Part shown: piece by piece, positions 1-9,144 of the stretch
Numbering within the stretch: the first letter of the stretch is position 1
Layout: each line of letters opens with the position of its first letter
DNA from: DATNPH01 sp036703315
GTDB lineage: Bacteria > Cyanobacteriota > Cyanobacteriia > Cyanobacteriales > Coleofasciculaceae
Assembly (NCBI GenBank): GCA_036703315.1
Contig: DATNPH010000249.1
Coordinates: 1-34,369, forward strand
DNA length: 34,369 nucleotides
Reading direction: 5' to 3'
The notes under the pieces: generated by a model
Database searches by the model: none
What the model was told of the DNA's origin: nothing
The model's input: the letters and a program-made list of their open reading frames with translations, nothing else
Made by a program: the position numbers and the translations under genes

Positions 1-1
1 A

Positions 2-217
2 AAAGAATATGAGCAATTGCGTCGTGACGTTGAACGAGGTGTGGAAACGGTTATCGATGAATATGGCGCAACTGACCCAGCGGAATTTTTTGCTGTTGCT
101 ACAGAGACTTTTTTTGAAAAACCTTTCCAAATGAAAAGGAAGCATCCTGAGCTTTATAACGAGCTGAAACGCTACTATAAGTTAGATCCAGTAGAGTGGA
201 TGAAAGAGCCAGTTTAA
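2..217 (+). CDS. C-terminal fragment of M90/MtfA-type zinc peptidase
   Basis: The reading frame is open from base 2, so the gene starts before the window and only about 71 C-terminal residues are present. The stretch DPAEFFAVATETFFEKP followed by a helix ending YKLDPVEW resembles the conserved C-terminal part of the MtfA (peptidase family M90) proteins, soluble zinc metallopeptidases known from enterobacteria to act on the Mlc/PTS system and widespread elsewhere with unclear substrates. The HEXXH zinc motif would lie upstream and cannot be checked here. An internal TTG at 17 is not a credible start. The family call rests on a short but characteristic tail. Confidence 0.72.
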   Translation, partial: KEYEQLRRDVERGVETVIDEYGATDPAEFFAVATETFFEKPFQMKRKHPELYNELKRYYKLDPVEWMKEPV

Positions 218-300
218 AGGCTACCAATTATCTGAAAAAAGCTTTCTCCGGATGTTTACGTATCGTAAGAGGATGAGTCCATTAACTATATTTGCCACAA

Positions 301-666
301 CTAGGTGAGCAAAAACTGATTAACGGTATCGATGAACTCTTGTGGATAGCACAGTTTAGACACGTAAGCGTCCGCACAAAGGTTGCGCTCCTTTGAGGAA
401 TTGAATTCTCTTTCTTGCCCAGAGTACATTACCACAGGTAAGTTATGGGTTTGGTCATTTTCTTTAAGCCGTCTACATACTTCGTGACCATTCATCCGAG
501 GCATGATGATATCCAAAACTACCAAAGTGGGGCAATTGTGCTGAACCTGCTCTAATGCTTCGACGCCATCACTAGCAAAAATCACATTTAGTCCAATCTT
601 TTTGAGAAGTTTGGAGATGATCAGTTGTTGCGTTGGATCATCGTCTACTACCAGCGCTACACACAT
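301..666 (-). CDS. Single-domain response regulator (CheY-like receiver)
   Basis: This is a stand-alone receiver domain of about 121 aa with no output domain. It has the acidic pocket (VVDDDP near the N-terminus), the phospho-acceptor Asp in VVLDIIMPRMNG, the Ser of the VVMYSGQ strand and the conserved Lys in AYVSKL. It should be phosphorylated by a partner histidine kinase and act through protein-protein contact, as PilG/PilH or PatA-type receivers do in cyanobacterial motility and signalling. I chose the ATG at 666 because AGAGG precedes it at normal distance; a GTG at 696 would add ten unconserved residues. No kinase gene is adjacent, so the pathway is unknown. Confidence 0.85.
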   Translation of the reverse strand: MCVALVVDDDPTQQLIISKLLKKIGLNVIFASDGVEALEQVQHNCPTLVVLDIIMPRMNGHEVCRRLKENDQTHNLPVVMYSGQEREFNSSKERNLCADAYVSKLCYPQEFIDTVNQFLLT

Positions 667-796
667 AAGCTGATTGCCTCTGTTAATCTCTATCACTTAG
701 TGTGTGTGATCTGACAACGAGCTGCCGTGAAAGCTCAATGAAGACACGTAAAGATTTGGCTAATTAATCCCTGGTCAATACTATTGGGGGCGTTAG

Positions 797-851
797 CTCC
801 CGTGGGACGCAGTCCCACAGGAGATCTTCCCGATGACTAAAAGCATCGGGA
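797..851. repeat. Two adjacent hairpins downstream of chlD
   Basis: The first hairpin (797-823) pairs CTCC-C-GTGGGAC with GTCCCAC-A-GGAG around a 3-nt loop, with one mismatch. The second (828-851) pairs TCCCGATG with CATCGGGA around an 8-nt loop. They lie 50-100 nt beyond the stop of chlD, in the gap between it and the response regulator. Neither has a T-run, so a classical intrinsic terminator is not shown. They could be RNA 3'-end structures or copies of a dispersed cyanobacterial palindrome. Confidence 0.55.
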
Positions 852-899
852 GACCTCCCAGTTTAAGTAGCGCCCTTGACTTTTGACTTGCTTATCATG

Positions 900-2954
900 C
901 TACCGAGACTTGATATCCGCGATCGCTCCCTTTGCCATTGCCGCGATCGCTTGATCCGTCGCCTTCGGTAAGTGGTAATACTTCCCACCCGCGTTTTTTG
1001 CCAATTCCTTAGCAAAACCCGTTGAAACAAACTTATTCTCTGTATCAATCACCAACAACTGAATTCCCAGCGCCCGAATTCGAGCCGCAATGCCCAACAA
1101 TTCACCCTTAATATCCGGCTTTTCCCCTTCCGTGAGTGGCTCACCTAGAGAACGAGCTAAGGGAATATTCCCCCTCCCATCAGTAATTGCCACAATCACT
1201 ACTTGACCAATATCCCCGGACATCCGAGCATTCATCCCAACCCTGACAGCCTGAGTCAAGCCATGAGCCAAAGGCGAACCCCCACCACAAGGCAAGCGCT
1301 CCAGACGCCCCCGTGCCAACGCGATCGAACGAGTTGGGGGCAACAGGACTTCTGCCTGTTCTCCCCGGAATGGAATCAGCGACACCTGATCGCGGTTTTG
1401 GTAAGCTTCCGTCAACAGTTGCATCACTGCACCCTTTGCCGACTGCATCCGGTTCAGCGCCATTGAACCAGAGGCATCCACGACAAAAACAACCAGTGCT
1501 CCTGCTTTTCTAGCTAATCGTTTCCCCCGAATATCTCCCGACTCAACAATTACTTTGCGATCGGGTTGACGCTTGCGCCGACTAAGCTGGTAAGGCGCGG
1601 CGGCTCTAAGTGTGGCATCAACAGCAATTCGCCGTACTTTCCCTTTCGGTAACATCGGCTTCACATAGCGACCTCGATCTTCCGAGAAGATGATGCTACG
1701 GCTTCCAGACTTGCCCTGCCGCTGCGCCATCTGCGCAAAGTAGAGAACGCTGGGGTCGAGAATCACCCCCTCCGGATCAAAGACAAATTCTTCTGGAATG
1801 CTGGGCGGTTCTTGCTCCTGTTCTTGGTCTTCCTCTTCTTCCTCTTCCTCTTCTTCCTGTTCCTGCTCTTGCTGGGAGTCGTCTTGAGGAGGTGGTGGGG
1901 GAGGAGGTTGCGGCGGTTCTTCTGGCGGTGTCTGTACGATAGTTGCGCGAGGCACGATTACCAATTCCACTGCACGGCGCAAATCTTCAGCAATGACATT
2001 CTGCCGTCCATCCAGAGCTGCCACAGCTTTAGCCACTCGCAGAGCAAACAGTTCTGCTCGATGTCCTTGAACACCCCCTCGAATGGCTTCATCAACGAGA
2101 TAGGCAATTTGATCGTGGGTAATCTGAACATCTTTAAGCCACTCCCGCGCTAGGATAATTTGCGTTTTCAGGTTATCCGTGTCTTCGTTGTACTGCTCAA
2201 GAAACTCCTGGGGAGATTTGGCATAGGCGATCGCCTGATCTACCGCCTCCACTCGTTGATCTAATGCCAATACACCGTCAGCGGAGAGGGTAATGGCAAT
2301 CCTGTCAAGCAAATGTTCCCGCAGTGGCCCTTCTTCTGGGTTGTAAGTGGCGATTAATAGTGGTTTGCAGGGATGTTGAAAACTGATGCCTTCCCGTTCA
2401 ATGATGTTGCGTCCTTCGGTTAGAACCGAAAGCAATTGGTTGGCGATTTGGTCATCGAGCAGGTTAATTTCATCCACATACAAGACACCTCGATGTGCCT
2501 GTGCCAGTAGCCCCGGTTGAAATACGGGTTCCCCTCGTTTCACTGACTCCTCAACGTCTACTGACCCCAGCAGCCGATCTTCTGTTACCCCAAGCGGAAT
2601 TTGCACGAATGGGGCGGAGATAATTTCTGTAGGGAGATCGGCAATTGTAGAGACAGAAGTAATTCCCTGTTGATCAGACAGATACTGAGCCAACAACTGG
2701 TCATCCCACTCGCTAGGGTAACGGGGATCGCAGTTACTAATCGAATCTTTGACCACTTCAATAGGGGGCAGCAGGGCGTGGAGAGCGCGTGCCATAACAG
2801 ATTTAGCCGTTCCACGACGCCCCGCGATCGCTACTCCTCCAACTCCAGGATCAACCGCTGCCAGGAGCAGTGCAAGTTTAATCGCTTCTTGTCCCACAAT
2901 TGCGGTGAGAGGGAAGGCAGTGGTTGCTGGTGTAATACTAAGCGTTGGTGGCAT
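900..2954 (-). CDS. chlD: Magnesium-protoporphyrin chelatase subunit ChlD
   Basis: This is the D subunit of the three-part magnesium chelatase (ChlH, ChlI, ChlD), which inserts Mg2+ into protoporphyrin IX at the first committed step of chlorophyll synthesis. The 684-aa length fits cyanobacterial ChlD. Residues ~1-330 form an AAA+ module with a degenerate Walker A (GRRGTAKS, 45-52). A proline-rich and then strongly acidic Glu/Gln linker spans ~345-385. A C-terminal von Willebrand A domain carries the MIDAS motif DASGSM from Asp493. The altered P-loop agrees with ChlD being the non-hydrolysing partner of ChlI. The ATG at 2954 gives the expected N-terminus. ChlH and ChlI genes are not nearby, as is usual in cyanobacteria. 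Confidence 0.97.
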   Translation of the reverse strand: MPPTLSITPATTAFPLTAIVGQEAIKLALLLAAVDPGVGGVAIAGRRGTAKSVMARALHALLPPIEVVKDSISNCDPRYPSEWDDQLLAQYLSDQQGITSVSTIADLPTEIISAPFVQIPLGVTEDRLLGSVDVEESVKRGEPVFQPGLLAQAHRGVLYVDEINLLDDQIANQLLSVLTEGRNIIEREGISFQHPCKPLLIATYNPEEGPLREHLLDRIAITLSADGVLALDQRVEAVDQAIAYAKSPQEFLEQYNEDTDNLKTQIILAREWLKDVQITHDQIAYLVDEAIRGGVQGHRAELFALRVAKAVAALDGRQNVIAEDLRRAVELVIVPRATIVQTPPEEPPQPPPPPPPQDDSQQEQEQEEEEEEEEEDQEQEQEPPSIPEEFVFDPEGVILDPSVLYFAQMAQRQGKSGSRSIIFSEDRGRYVKPMLPKGKVRRIAVDATLRAAAPYQLSRRKRQPDRKVIVESGDIRGKRLARKAGALVVFVVDASGSMALNRMQSAKGAVMQLLTEAYQNRDQVSLIPFRGEQAEVLLPPTRSIALARGRLERLPCGGGSPLAHGLTQAVRVGMNARMSGDIGQVVIVAITDGRGNIPLARSLGEPLTEGEKPDIKGELLGIAARIRALGIQLLVIDTENKFVSTGFAKELAKNAGGKYYHLPKATDQAIAAMAKGAIADIKSR

Positions 2955-3009
2955 TTCACAAAATTTTTACTAACTTTAATAGTAAATCAAGCCTGAACGG
3001 CTTAATTAA

Positions 3010-4017
3010 TCAGTAGACCGATCTTGTAAAATATTTCTTCCGTAGCTTGCTGACTCTACTCTGTGCGAATAATTTTGCAACACGTATTCTGGTTAAGTTT
3101 TTGATATTGGGCGGATAATGTTTTTTGTGATCAAAAAAATTGTTTATATCGTCCAGAATAATTTTGAGACGTCTCGTAATATTTTCAGCTCGGTATTCTT
3201 CGAAAAACTGTTCTGGCAATGTGAGTGAATCTGAACTTTTAAGCACCTTCAGGATGCGTTGGACATCATACTCTAAAGAGTATTCTGCAATTTTATAGCA
3301 ATTAAATCCGGGGTCTAAGTAATCAGACAGTCCGCCATTGACACTAGAGAAAACCTTACAACCACACGCCATAGCTTCCATTGGTTGCAGACCAAACCCC
3401 TCACTAACCCCCTGTTGTGCCCAGTACTCAGCGGAATCATAGAGATAAACCTTAGCACGATTGAACAGCCCTACTAAATCATCTACATAGGAATCAACAA
3501 CCCTTATCTGACACTGATTGTGTAACGCTGGAATCAATTTATGGAGTAAATATTCAGACGATTTCCGCGCCTGAACTAAAACATCAATATCCCGCTCAAG
3601 GTTTAGATTCCGAAATTCATCAGAAATCTGATTGGGTAAATAGTAAATGAGTGAATTCGGTGACTGTTGCCCCCAGTATCCCATTGTATTTCTGCTAACT
3701 GTGATGATTGGAATACTCGAAGCGGTTTTGAATCTATACCCTGCACTGTGGGCATGGTAAACGACATTGTAGGGCCTTAACTTGGCAGTCAGCTTGGCGA
3801 CATCAAATCCCCAGCTAATAACAAAAATAACATCATCTAAATTTTTTTCCTTGAGCAGGTCATCTAAGAAAAATGTGCCTTTTTCCTGTTGGCGATATGT
3901 CACAACATGAGCACTACAAACCTGTTTAGCAAGATTAAGGGTTTTTAACTCTGCCCAAAGACCACCACAGGCAAATTTGCCACCTGTTCCAGGGACTAAG
4001 AAGTAAAGCTTCCTCAT
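3010..4017 (-). CDS. GT-B fold glycosyltransferase (GT4-like)
   Basis: A 335-aa probable sugar transferase. The diagnostic segment is EGFGLQPMEAMACGC (206-220), the nucleotide-sugar binding motif of GT1/GT4-type GT-B enzymes, followed by the usual 'NGGLSDYLDPGFNC' type element. The N-terminus carries a glycine-rich loop (VPGTGGKFACGG) typical of the acceptor half. The protein is slightly short for the family and has no membrane segment, so it is probably cytoplasmic. It lies 55 bp upstream of chlD on the same strand, but this spacing does not imply a functional link. The substrate cannot be deduced; polysaccharide or glycolipid synthesis is likely. The ATG at 4017 lacks a strong ribosome binding site. 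Confidence 0.8.
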   Translation of the reverse strand: MRKLYFLVPGTGGKFACGGLWAELKTLNLAKQVCSAHVVTYRQQEKGTFFLDDLLKEKNLDDVIFVISWGFDVAKLTAKLRPYNVVYHAHSAGYRFKTASSIPIITVSRNTMGYWGQQSPNSLIYYLPNQISDEFRNLNLERDIDVLVQARKSSEYLLHKLIPALHNQCQIRVVDSYVDDLVGLFNRAKVYLYDSAEYWAQQGVSEGFGLQPMEAMACGCKVFSSVNGGLSDYLDPGFNCYKIAEYSLEYDVQRILKVLKSSDSLTLPEQFFEEYRAENITRRLKIILDDINNFFDHKKHYPPNIKNLTRIRVAKLFAQSRVSKLRKKYFTRSVY

Positions 4018-4133
4018 GACACTACTCTTGTGTGGGAAATTGTCTGTAGGTTAGCCTACCTGATCTAAGCTCAGCCTACAGACGCTAGCGCTAATGTTTT
4101 TGTCCTTTACTTAGGTTTTGAGAGCCTTCAACT

Positions 4134-4355
4134 TCAATCATTTTCCCAGTCTTCACGACCCAGCAGATCGATAATGCGATCGGTCAGTAGAAAATCGTTT
4201 TTCTCTAACTCACACTCAATACAGATCCATTCACGAGCAGGAATGTGTTGATAGAGACTATATATTGGCTGCTGACGCCTAACAACTCCCTTCTTGACTA
4301 GTTGATGTGCTTCATCCTTGAGCACGCCTAGCGAGTATTGAACAGATTGAATCAT
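4134..4355 (-). CDS. DUF4327 family small protein
   Basis: A 73-aa cytoplasmic protein whose pattern (SVQYSLGVLKDEAHQLV, RRQQPIYSLYQHIPAREW, ending LLGREDWEND) matches the cyanobacterial DUF4327 family as I remember it. No biochemical role is known to me. The start at 4355 is favoured over an in-frame ATG at 4379 because AGAGGAGG lies 5 nt before it, one of the strongest Shine-Dalgarno sequences in the window, suggesting efficient translation. It is a single gene, not obviously in an operon with the glycosyltransferase 100 bp downstream. Confidence 0.75.
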   Translation of the reverse strand: MIQSVQYSLGVLKDEAHQLVKKGVVRRQQPIYSLYQHIPAREWICIECELEKNDFLLTDRIIDLLGREDWEND

Positions 4356-4464
4356 CGATCCTCCTCTCAAAGCCATCACTAAGCTAACGCTTCTTTTTCT
4401 TTGATGCTAGAAAAAGAAATGGAACGGATGCCTTAACCAGTGGGGCGTTAGTCTTTCGCGTCGT

Positions 4465-4683
4465 TCATTTGTCAGTAACCGCGAAGTGATGCACTAGATG
4501 GGCAGCCGCTCGCCAAGCCTGTGCTTTTTGGTGATTGCCTTGCTTGTGAGATATTTCTGCCATCGCTGCCAGGAATTCCCAATCCTTGATGTCCATGTTT
4601 GCAAAATGGGTAATTGCTTCTGCCACTACTTTTTGCACTTGCTCAATACAGCCAGAGTCATACACGCTCGGTGTTTTAATCAT
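4465..4683 (-). CDS. Small hypothetical protein, helical
   Basis: About 72 aa, unrecognised. The sequence is predicted to be helical and the second half (WEFLAAMAEISHKQGNHQKAQAWRAAAHLV) reads like a single TPR-like helical hairpin. AAGGTGAGC directly precedes the ATG at 4683; an upstream in-frame TTG at 4701 is less likely. It sits just upstream of the DUF4327 gene on the same strand with about 110 bp between, so co-transcription is possible but not shown. Confidence 0.55.
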   Translation of the reverse strand: MIKTPSVYDSGCIEQVQKVVAEAITHFANMDIKDWEFLAAMAEISHKQGNHQKAQAWRAAAHLVHHFAVTDK

Positions 4684-5217
4684 GCTCACCTTGCCTTTCA
4701 ATAGCTGAACAATCTTGAATCAACTTAAAACTTATTCTCTACTGTAATGGGGAGTGGGGAAGAAAGATTTTGATTGTTCGTTGTGTACTTTTGTTATGCA
4801 CTCTGTTGCATAAATATCTGCATCACCCCTCCCCAATTCTCACTAAAGCTCCGGTTCCGGTTGCGGGGAGGGAGTCGGTATTTTTCTTGCTTTTTCCTGC
4901 TTCGGGGTGACTAGCGTAGTTGGCAAACTGCCCCCGACTTGATATTCATTGGCTGAGTCTGGTGCGGCACTCATCCAATCACAGTGAATTTATAAAGAAT
5001 CGTAGCTCTCCTCACAACACTTCAGAGCTACTCGCTATACTCTTCTATCTAAGGATAGATTTTTTGTTTGACAAACAATGCTGTTTCCGGCTTGAAGGAC
5101 TACAGATCCTACTCTTACTCCCTCTTTTTAAGGGGGTTAGGGGGGAGCTATCTATAGCCTCTCAAAACAAAAGCGGTAGAACGCACTCCACCAAAAAGCC
5201 TGTAGGGGGCATCATAT
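4684..5217. other. Intergenic region with purine/pyrimidine-rich repeat
   Basis: A 534-bp gap between divergent genes. I see no convincing gene; the open frame 4920-5249 on the plus strand has no family features and runs into the cytochrome gene in another frame. Around 5117-5146 a pyrimidine run (CTCCCTC) is followed by TTTTTAAGGGGG and GGGGGGAG, able to fold back on itself. It resembles other C/G-rich palindromes in this window (13221, 20682) and is probably a dispersed repeat. Promoters for both flanking genes must lie here, but none could be fixed. Confidence 0.5.
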
Positions 5218-7263
5218 ATGCGTTGGCGTCAGAAGGGCTTCGTTTTTAGTCTGATTCTTGCAGCTAGTTTAGTGGCTGTCGTTTTATCAAATATCTTGAT
5301 AGGACCGCAGGCTACTCTCGCCACGGATGAGCCTTTGCTCCAGCCCGCTCCAACCCAGCCGCTAGGCTCCTACGACTATTTTGGGAAATCGCTTACTCCC
5401 CAACAAGCCGCTCAACTGGTCAGCAGTAAGGGACTCAACCCCAACGATCCAGTTTCTTACCAGCGGATCGGAGCTGTTCAAATCACCCAGCAATTGCTGA
5501 ACAAGGGTGAAGATTTATTCTTCAATCGCAAGATTGGCGATACATTTGGTCTTCAGAAAGTATTTGGTTTTGGGTTAGGCATTACTCGCGTCGCACCAGA
5601 AGTTGCCAAAGCGATCGCTGACTTGCATGGTCAACCAACCAACAACCTTCGCATTACTCTCCAAAAAGATTTAACGATAGGCAGTCGAACTTTTCGAAAA
5701 GGGACTACCGTCGGTACTGGTCTGAACGTGGAGAAATTAAACCTGGCTCCCATAGGGCTGAAGCTCAGTGGGGATGTCACCTGTGCGCTATGTCATGTCG
5801 AGCTGTCTAAGACTGGTGAACGCCTCAAAGGAGTACCCAACGGCGATCTCGCTATTCCCCTGTTGATTGCTCTGGCACCGAATTCAGCGGCAGGCTTTGC
5901 TCGCTTGAACTTCAATCCTCTTGACCCCAAATATCAGGGCAATGGCAAGCAAATCTTTGATAGTAAGAACAATACGGTCACATTACCCGATCCCAATAAA
6001 TTTGAAGCGGCTTTCGACGATGCGGTGCTAGATGTACCTTTTGGGAACTTCGAGAGTTCGCCTGATCGCATCAACAACACGACTCAAATCCCAAGCACTT
6101 TTACCTTTAAGAGTGGTCCCTACCTACCAGATGGGCAGTTTGCTGTCGGTCCCTTCGGCGGACTGAGCGCTCAGACTAACTCTGTCTTCTCCTCTGAAAT
6201 CAACCTGCTAGCCGCCTATCAACTGAGTGCTCAGACTATTGGCATTGATCCTGAAGTTTATCTGGGCACTGTCCTCCAGAACGCGGCTGATCCACGCCTG
6301 CGTTTGCCACCAGGAAAACCCGTCAAACCCTCACAGTGGCTACGCAAGGTTGCGCCAAACTTTAATAAGGCGGAACTTGAAGACCAAATTCCAGCTCCTG
6401 GCACGGGTTCTTATCCGAATCTTCAACCAAGCCTGTTTACGTACAATGGTCTTGTTCTTAGCCCCGATAGTAGCGATCGCTTTGACCGTGCTAGTGGACC
6501 GTTCCTATTTGGTATGAATGCCATAGCTGCCTGGGAAAATACCCTAGTGCCGCCTCCCAATCGCACCCCCGAAAACCGGAAGGCGCTTGCAAACAATTCA
6601 GTCCAGCGTGGTGCCAAAGTCTTTCAACAAGCTAATTGTGCAACGTGTCACATTCCACCCTTCTTCACCGACAACAAGATTCATCCAATTGAGAAAATAG
6701 GCAGTAATCCCGCCCGTGGTAAGTCTCGCCTTGATCTGAATAAGTTGCTTGTGTCACCGAAGATCTACACCTTAAACACTCCCGTTCCTGCTCCTGCTAA
6801 TGCTGAGACTCTGAGTGTGCCGACGGATGGCATCTCTATCAATCCAACCACTCTCCCGACTGGTATCTTACCTGCTGGCGGCTACAAAACTACTCCCTTA
6901 CGGGGGCTTTATCTTAGTGCGCCCTATTTGCATGATGGTGGAGTAGCCGTGCGAGCAAAAACCCTTCAAGTTTCATCTGATGGTAGTTTCACGGTAGCTG
7001 ACCCCAGTGGACTAGGGCTGACTGGTACCCTTAGTAGAGGCATACCCGCCGACAGTGCCAGCAGCTTACGTGCCCTACTGGATAGTCAACTTCGTACCCA
7101 AGTTATTGCTGCCAATAAGGCGTATCGAGCTCTCGTCAGCAGCAATCTTGATGGTACTGGTCATCCCTTCTATGTGGACAAGACTAATGGCTATACTCCA
7201 GCTCAACAGACCGACCTGATTAACTTCTTGCTTGCGCTGGACAATGACCCTGCTCGCTTTTAA
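5218..7263 (+). CDS. Exported dihaem c-type cytochrome, peroxidase/oxygenase-like
   Basis: A 681-aa protein with an N-terminal basic/hydrophobic signal sequence ending near ATLA and two covalent haem sites, CALCH (189-193) and CATCH (474-478). The block YKTTPLRGLYLSAPYLHDGG after the second haem resembles the distal segment of the dihaem cytochrome c peroxidase/MauG/RoxA superfamily, suggesting a periplasmic or lumenal redox enzyme. The protein is about twice the length of a bacterial cytochrome c peroxidase and nearer the size of rubber-oxygenase-type RoxA, but the haem spacing (285 residues) is larger, so the reaction is unknown. The ATG at 5218 follows a GGGGG stretch. It is a lone gene with no maturation genes nearby. 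Confidence 0.82.
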   Translation: MRWRQKGFVFSLILAASLVAVVLSNILIGPQATLATDEPLLQPAPTQPLGSYDYFGKSLTPQQAAQLVSSKGLNPNDPVSYQRIGAVQITQQLLNKGEDLFFNRKIGDTFGLQKVFGFGLGITRVAPEVAKAIADLHGQPTNNLRITLQKDLTIGSRTFRKGTTVGTGLNVEKLNLAPIGLKLSGDVTCALCHVELSKTGERLKGVPNGDLAIPLLIALAPNSAAGFARLNFNPLDPKYQGNGKQIFDSKNNTVTLPDPNKFEAAFDDAVLDVPFGNFESSPDRINNTTQIPSTFTFKSGPYLPDGQFAVGPFGGLSAQTNSVFSSEINLLAAYQLSAQTIGIDPEVYLGTVLQNAADPRLRLPPGKPVKPSQWLRKVAPNFNKAELEDQIPAPGTGSYPNLQPSLFTYNGLVLSPDSSDRFDRASGPFLFGMNAIAAWENTLVPPPNRTPENRKALANNSVQRGAKVFQQANCATCHIPPFFTDNKIHPIEKIGSNPARGKSRLDLNKLLVSPKIYTLNTPVPAPANAETLSVPTDGISINPTTLPTGILPAGGYKTTPLRGLYLSAPYLHDGGVAVRAKTLQVSSDGSFTVADPSGLGLTGTLSRGIPADSASSLRALLDSQLRTQVIAANKAYRALVSSNLDGTGHPFYVDKTNGYTPAQQTDLINFLLALDNDPARF

Positions 7264-7297
7264 GGCTTAGCCGAAAAATCCTTTCACTATGACTTTC

Positions 7298-7344
7298 CAT
7301 TCATGGCTAATGGCTAATTGCCTTTTAGCCATTAGCCATGAATG
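7298..7344. repeat. Perfect 19-bp inverted repeat
   Basis: The left arm 7298-7316 (CATTCATGGCTAATGGCTA) and the right arm 7326-7344 are exact reverse complements around a 9-nt loop. It lies 35 bp after the cytochrome gene and would form a strong hairpin in its mRNA. No U-run follows, so it may be a 3'-end stabiliser or a dispersed palindrome rather than a classical terminator. Confidence 0.75.
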
Positions 7345-7464
7345 ATGTGTAGCACTTTAAAGGAAAATGGTATTACCAGCGGTTGAACACTTGATGCTCA
7401 AATAAATTTTGACTTTCGAGTTCCGCGAAGCTGCACTAGGTATCAAAGAGGCAATTGAGAGCTA

Positions 7465-9105
7465 ATGCTAAGAGAACTCGCCGATAAAGTACTTAATATT
7501 TCAATTGTTCGACTTTATATTCCAATATTTATTATTTGTTTTTTTTTGATACTTTTAATTCCTGGCTGGGTAAAAACCAGATGGAATCCGTACAATAAAA
7601 AAATTCTTACAATCGCTTCTTATACACTAATTGCAAATTACATATTTTTACTAATTTTATACGCTAGTCATAGTAATTTTTTTGATCATGTTGAAGCCAA
7701 TGTAGCCAGTGTGTCATGGCTATCTCAAATCGGAAAGCCTATCTATCACCGCTTAGACTCTTCTGAGCGATACAGTGTAGGTTATGGCCCAGTACTATAT
7801 TTGATTAATGGATTCTTCTTAAATTTAATGAGTCCTAATATATTCAGTGCAAAACTTCCTGGTATCTTAGCGGTAGTGCTCAGTTTAGTGTTTATTTTTT
7901 TTACTTTAAAAAAGTCTGCAAGCCCTCGGATTGTAACTTTGTGTGTAGCCTATATAACTTTAAATTTTATTTCATTCGATTATCATTATGCCGCCGCAAC
8001 TTTTTGGGCTAGAGCCGACCCTCTAATTTTAATGTTTGTTTCCCTAGCATTGCTTGGGGTAACAAGCTCAAATTCTAGGCTAGCTATCCTATTATCTGCC
8101 TTGTCACTAGGAATTAGCGTAAACCTCAAGATACATGCTTTCTTTTATTTTTTGCCCATTTATATATTGTTATATTCTCAATATGGAATTTATTCCACTT
8201 TGGTTTCTATTTTAGGTTCTTTAGCCCTGGCGATCGCTCCGTTTCTTTTGGTGCCGATAGTCTCTCTTCAAAACTATATTGTTTGGCTCAGGGAGTTGGG
8301 GAATCATGGGATTTCAATTGACCTTTTAAGAAGAAACTTTTTCTGGGCTATATATTTATTAGCTCCCATCATATTATTATCCATATATTTTAGGTATTTC
8401 CATAAGCGAAAATTTCAACAATTTGTATATCAACATATAAAATTTATCGCCTCTCTCCTTATTAGTCTTGGTGCCGTAGTAGTAATTGGCTCAAATATTG
8501 GTGCAGGAATGAATCATTTAATTCCTTTTTATCCTGTACTTTCTTATTTATTTGTAATTTTATTATCTCAATTGAATACGGTCAATGAACCAGATAGAGT
8601 AACAAGCATAAACAAATATTATTACTCAGCTTTTATTAGCCTAATTGTAGCTTTATTTATACTAGCTTTTTTGAGAGGAGTATTGAATGAGGCTCGTTTC
8701 CTAGCACTGTCAAGAAAATATGGAGCTAATCCTGTCAATGAAATCCATACAATCTTAAAAGCTTACCCCGGTACTACGATCGGAATGGGATATGGAGCGA
8801 ACTACGACTTAACTTTTTATCGTCCAGTTTTAGTATTTTCAGGAAACCCTTACCTAATTGATGCTGTTTTTGAAATGGATGCCGAGTTTTTAGGGATTAA
8901 AATACCCTCTACAACCTTGGAATCCTTAAGTTCATGTCAAACTAAAATATGGTTAATACCTAAAGGAGATTCACCGTTTCAGTTATCTAATTACTACAAC
9001 CAAAATCAGGTATTTAGTGATGAACTAAGAGCTACGTTTCTGGAAACCTATGAACGTAGAAGGCAAACAAACTATTACGATTTGTGGGTTTGTAAAAAAG
9101 ACTAA
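7465..9105 (+). CDS. GT-C type polytopic membrane glycosyltransferase
   Basis: A 546-aa integral membrane protein with roughly ten or more hydrophobic helices. The first extracytoplasmic loop contains FFDHVEANV with Asp74 and Glu77, placed like the catalytic acidic motif of GT-C enzymes (GT39/GT83 and relatives), which transfer sugars from polyprenyl phosphate to surface acceptors. The soluble C-terminal ~130 residues have no motif I recognise. The gene is markedly more AT-rich than its neighbours, with poly-T runs and ATA/TTA codons, suggesting separate ancestry. The GT2 gene follows after 39 bp, so the two are probably co-transcribed. Donor and acceptor are unknown. Confidence 0.72.
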   Translation: MLRELADKVLNISIVRLYIPIFIICFFLILLIPGWVKTRWNPYNKKILTIASYTLIANYIFLLILYASHSNFFDHVEANVASVSWLSQIGKPIYHRLDSSERYSVGYGPVLYLINGFFLNLMSPNIFSAKLPGILAVVLSLVFIFFTLKKSASPRIVTLCVAYITLNFISFDYHYAAATFWARADPLILMFVSLALLGVTSSNSRLAILLSALSLGISVNLKIHAFFYFLPIYILLYSQYGIYSTLVSILGSLALAIAPFLLVPIVSLQNYIVWLRELGNHGISIDLLRRNFFWAIYLLAPIILLSIYFRYFHKRKFQQFVYQHIKFIASLLISLGAVVVIGSNIGAGMNHLIPFYPVLSYLFVILLSQLNTVNEPDRVTSINKYYYSAFISLIVALFILAFLRGVLNEARFLALSRKYGANPVNEIHTILKAYPGTTIGMGYGANYDLTFYRPVLVFSGNPYLIDAVFEMDAEFLGIKIPSTTLESLSSCQTKIWLIPKGDSPFQLSNYYNQNQVFSDELRATFLETYERRRQTNYYDLWVCKKD

Positions 9106-9144
9106 AATATATCTCAGCAAGCTGTGCATCTATCAATTAATTGA

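Noticed and set aside
863..1048. Open frame overlapping the 3' end of chlD
   Set aside because: Arg/Ser-rich, no family features, lies inside a certain gene in another frame.
1812..2153. Open frame opposite chlD with a Leu/Phe-rich start
   Set aside because: It is the antisense of the Glu-rich linker of chlD; the hydrophobic run is only the complement of GAA/GAG codons.
4920..5249. 109-aa open frame before the cytochrome gene
   Set aside because: Contains a repeat-derived segment, no recognisable domain, overlaps the cytochrome start in another frame.
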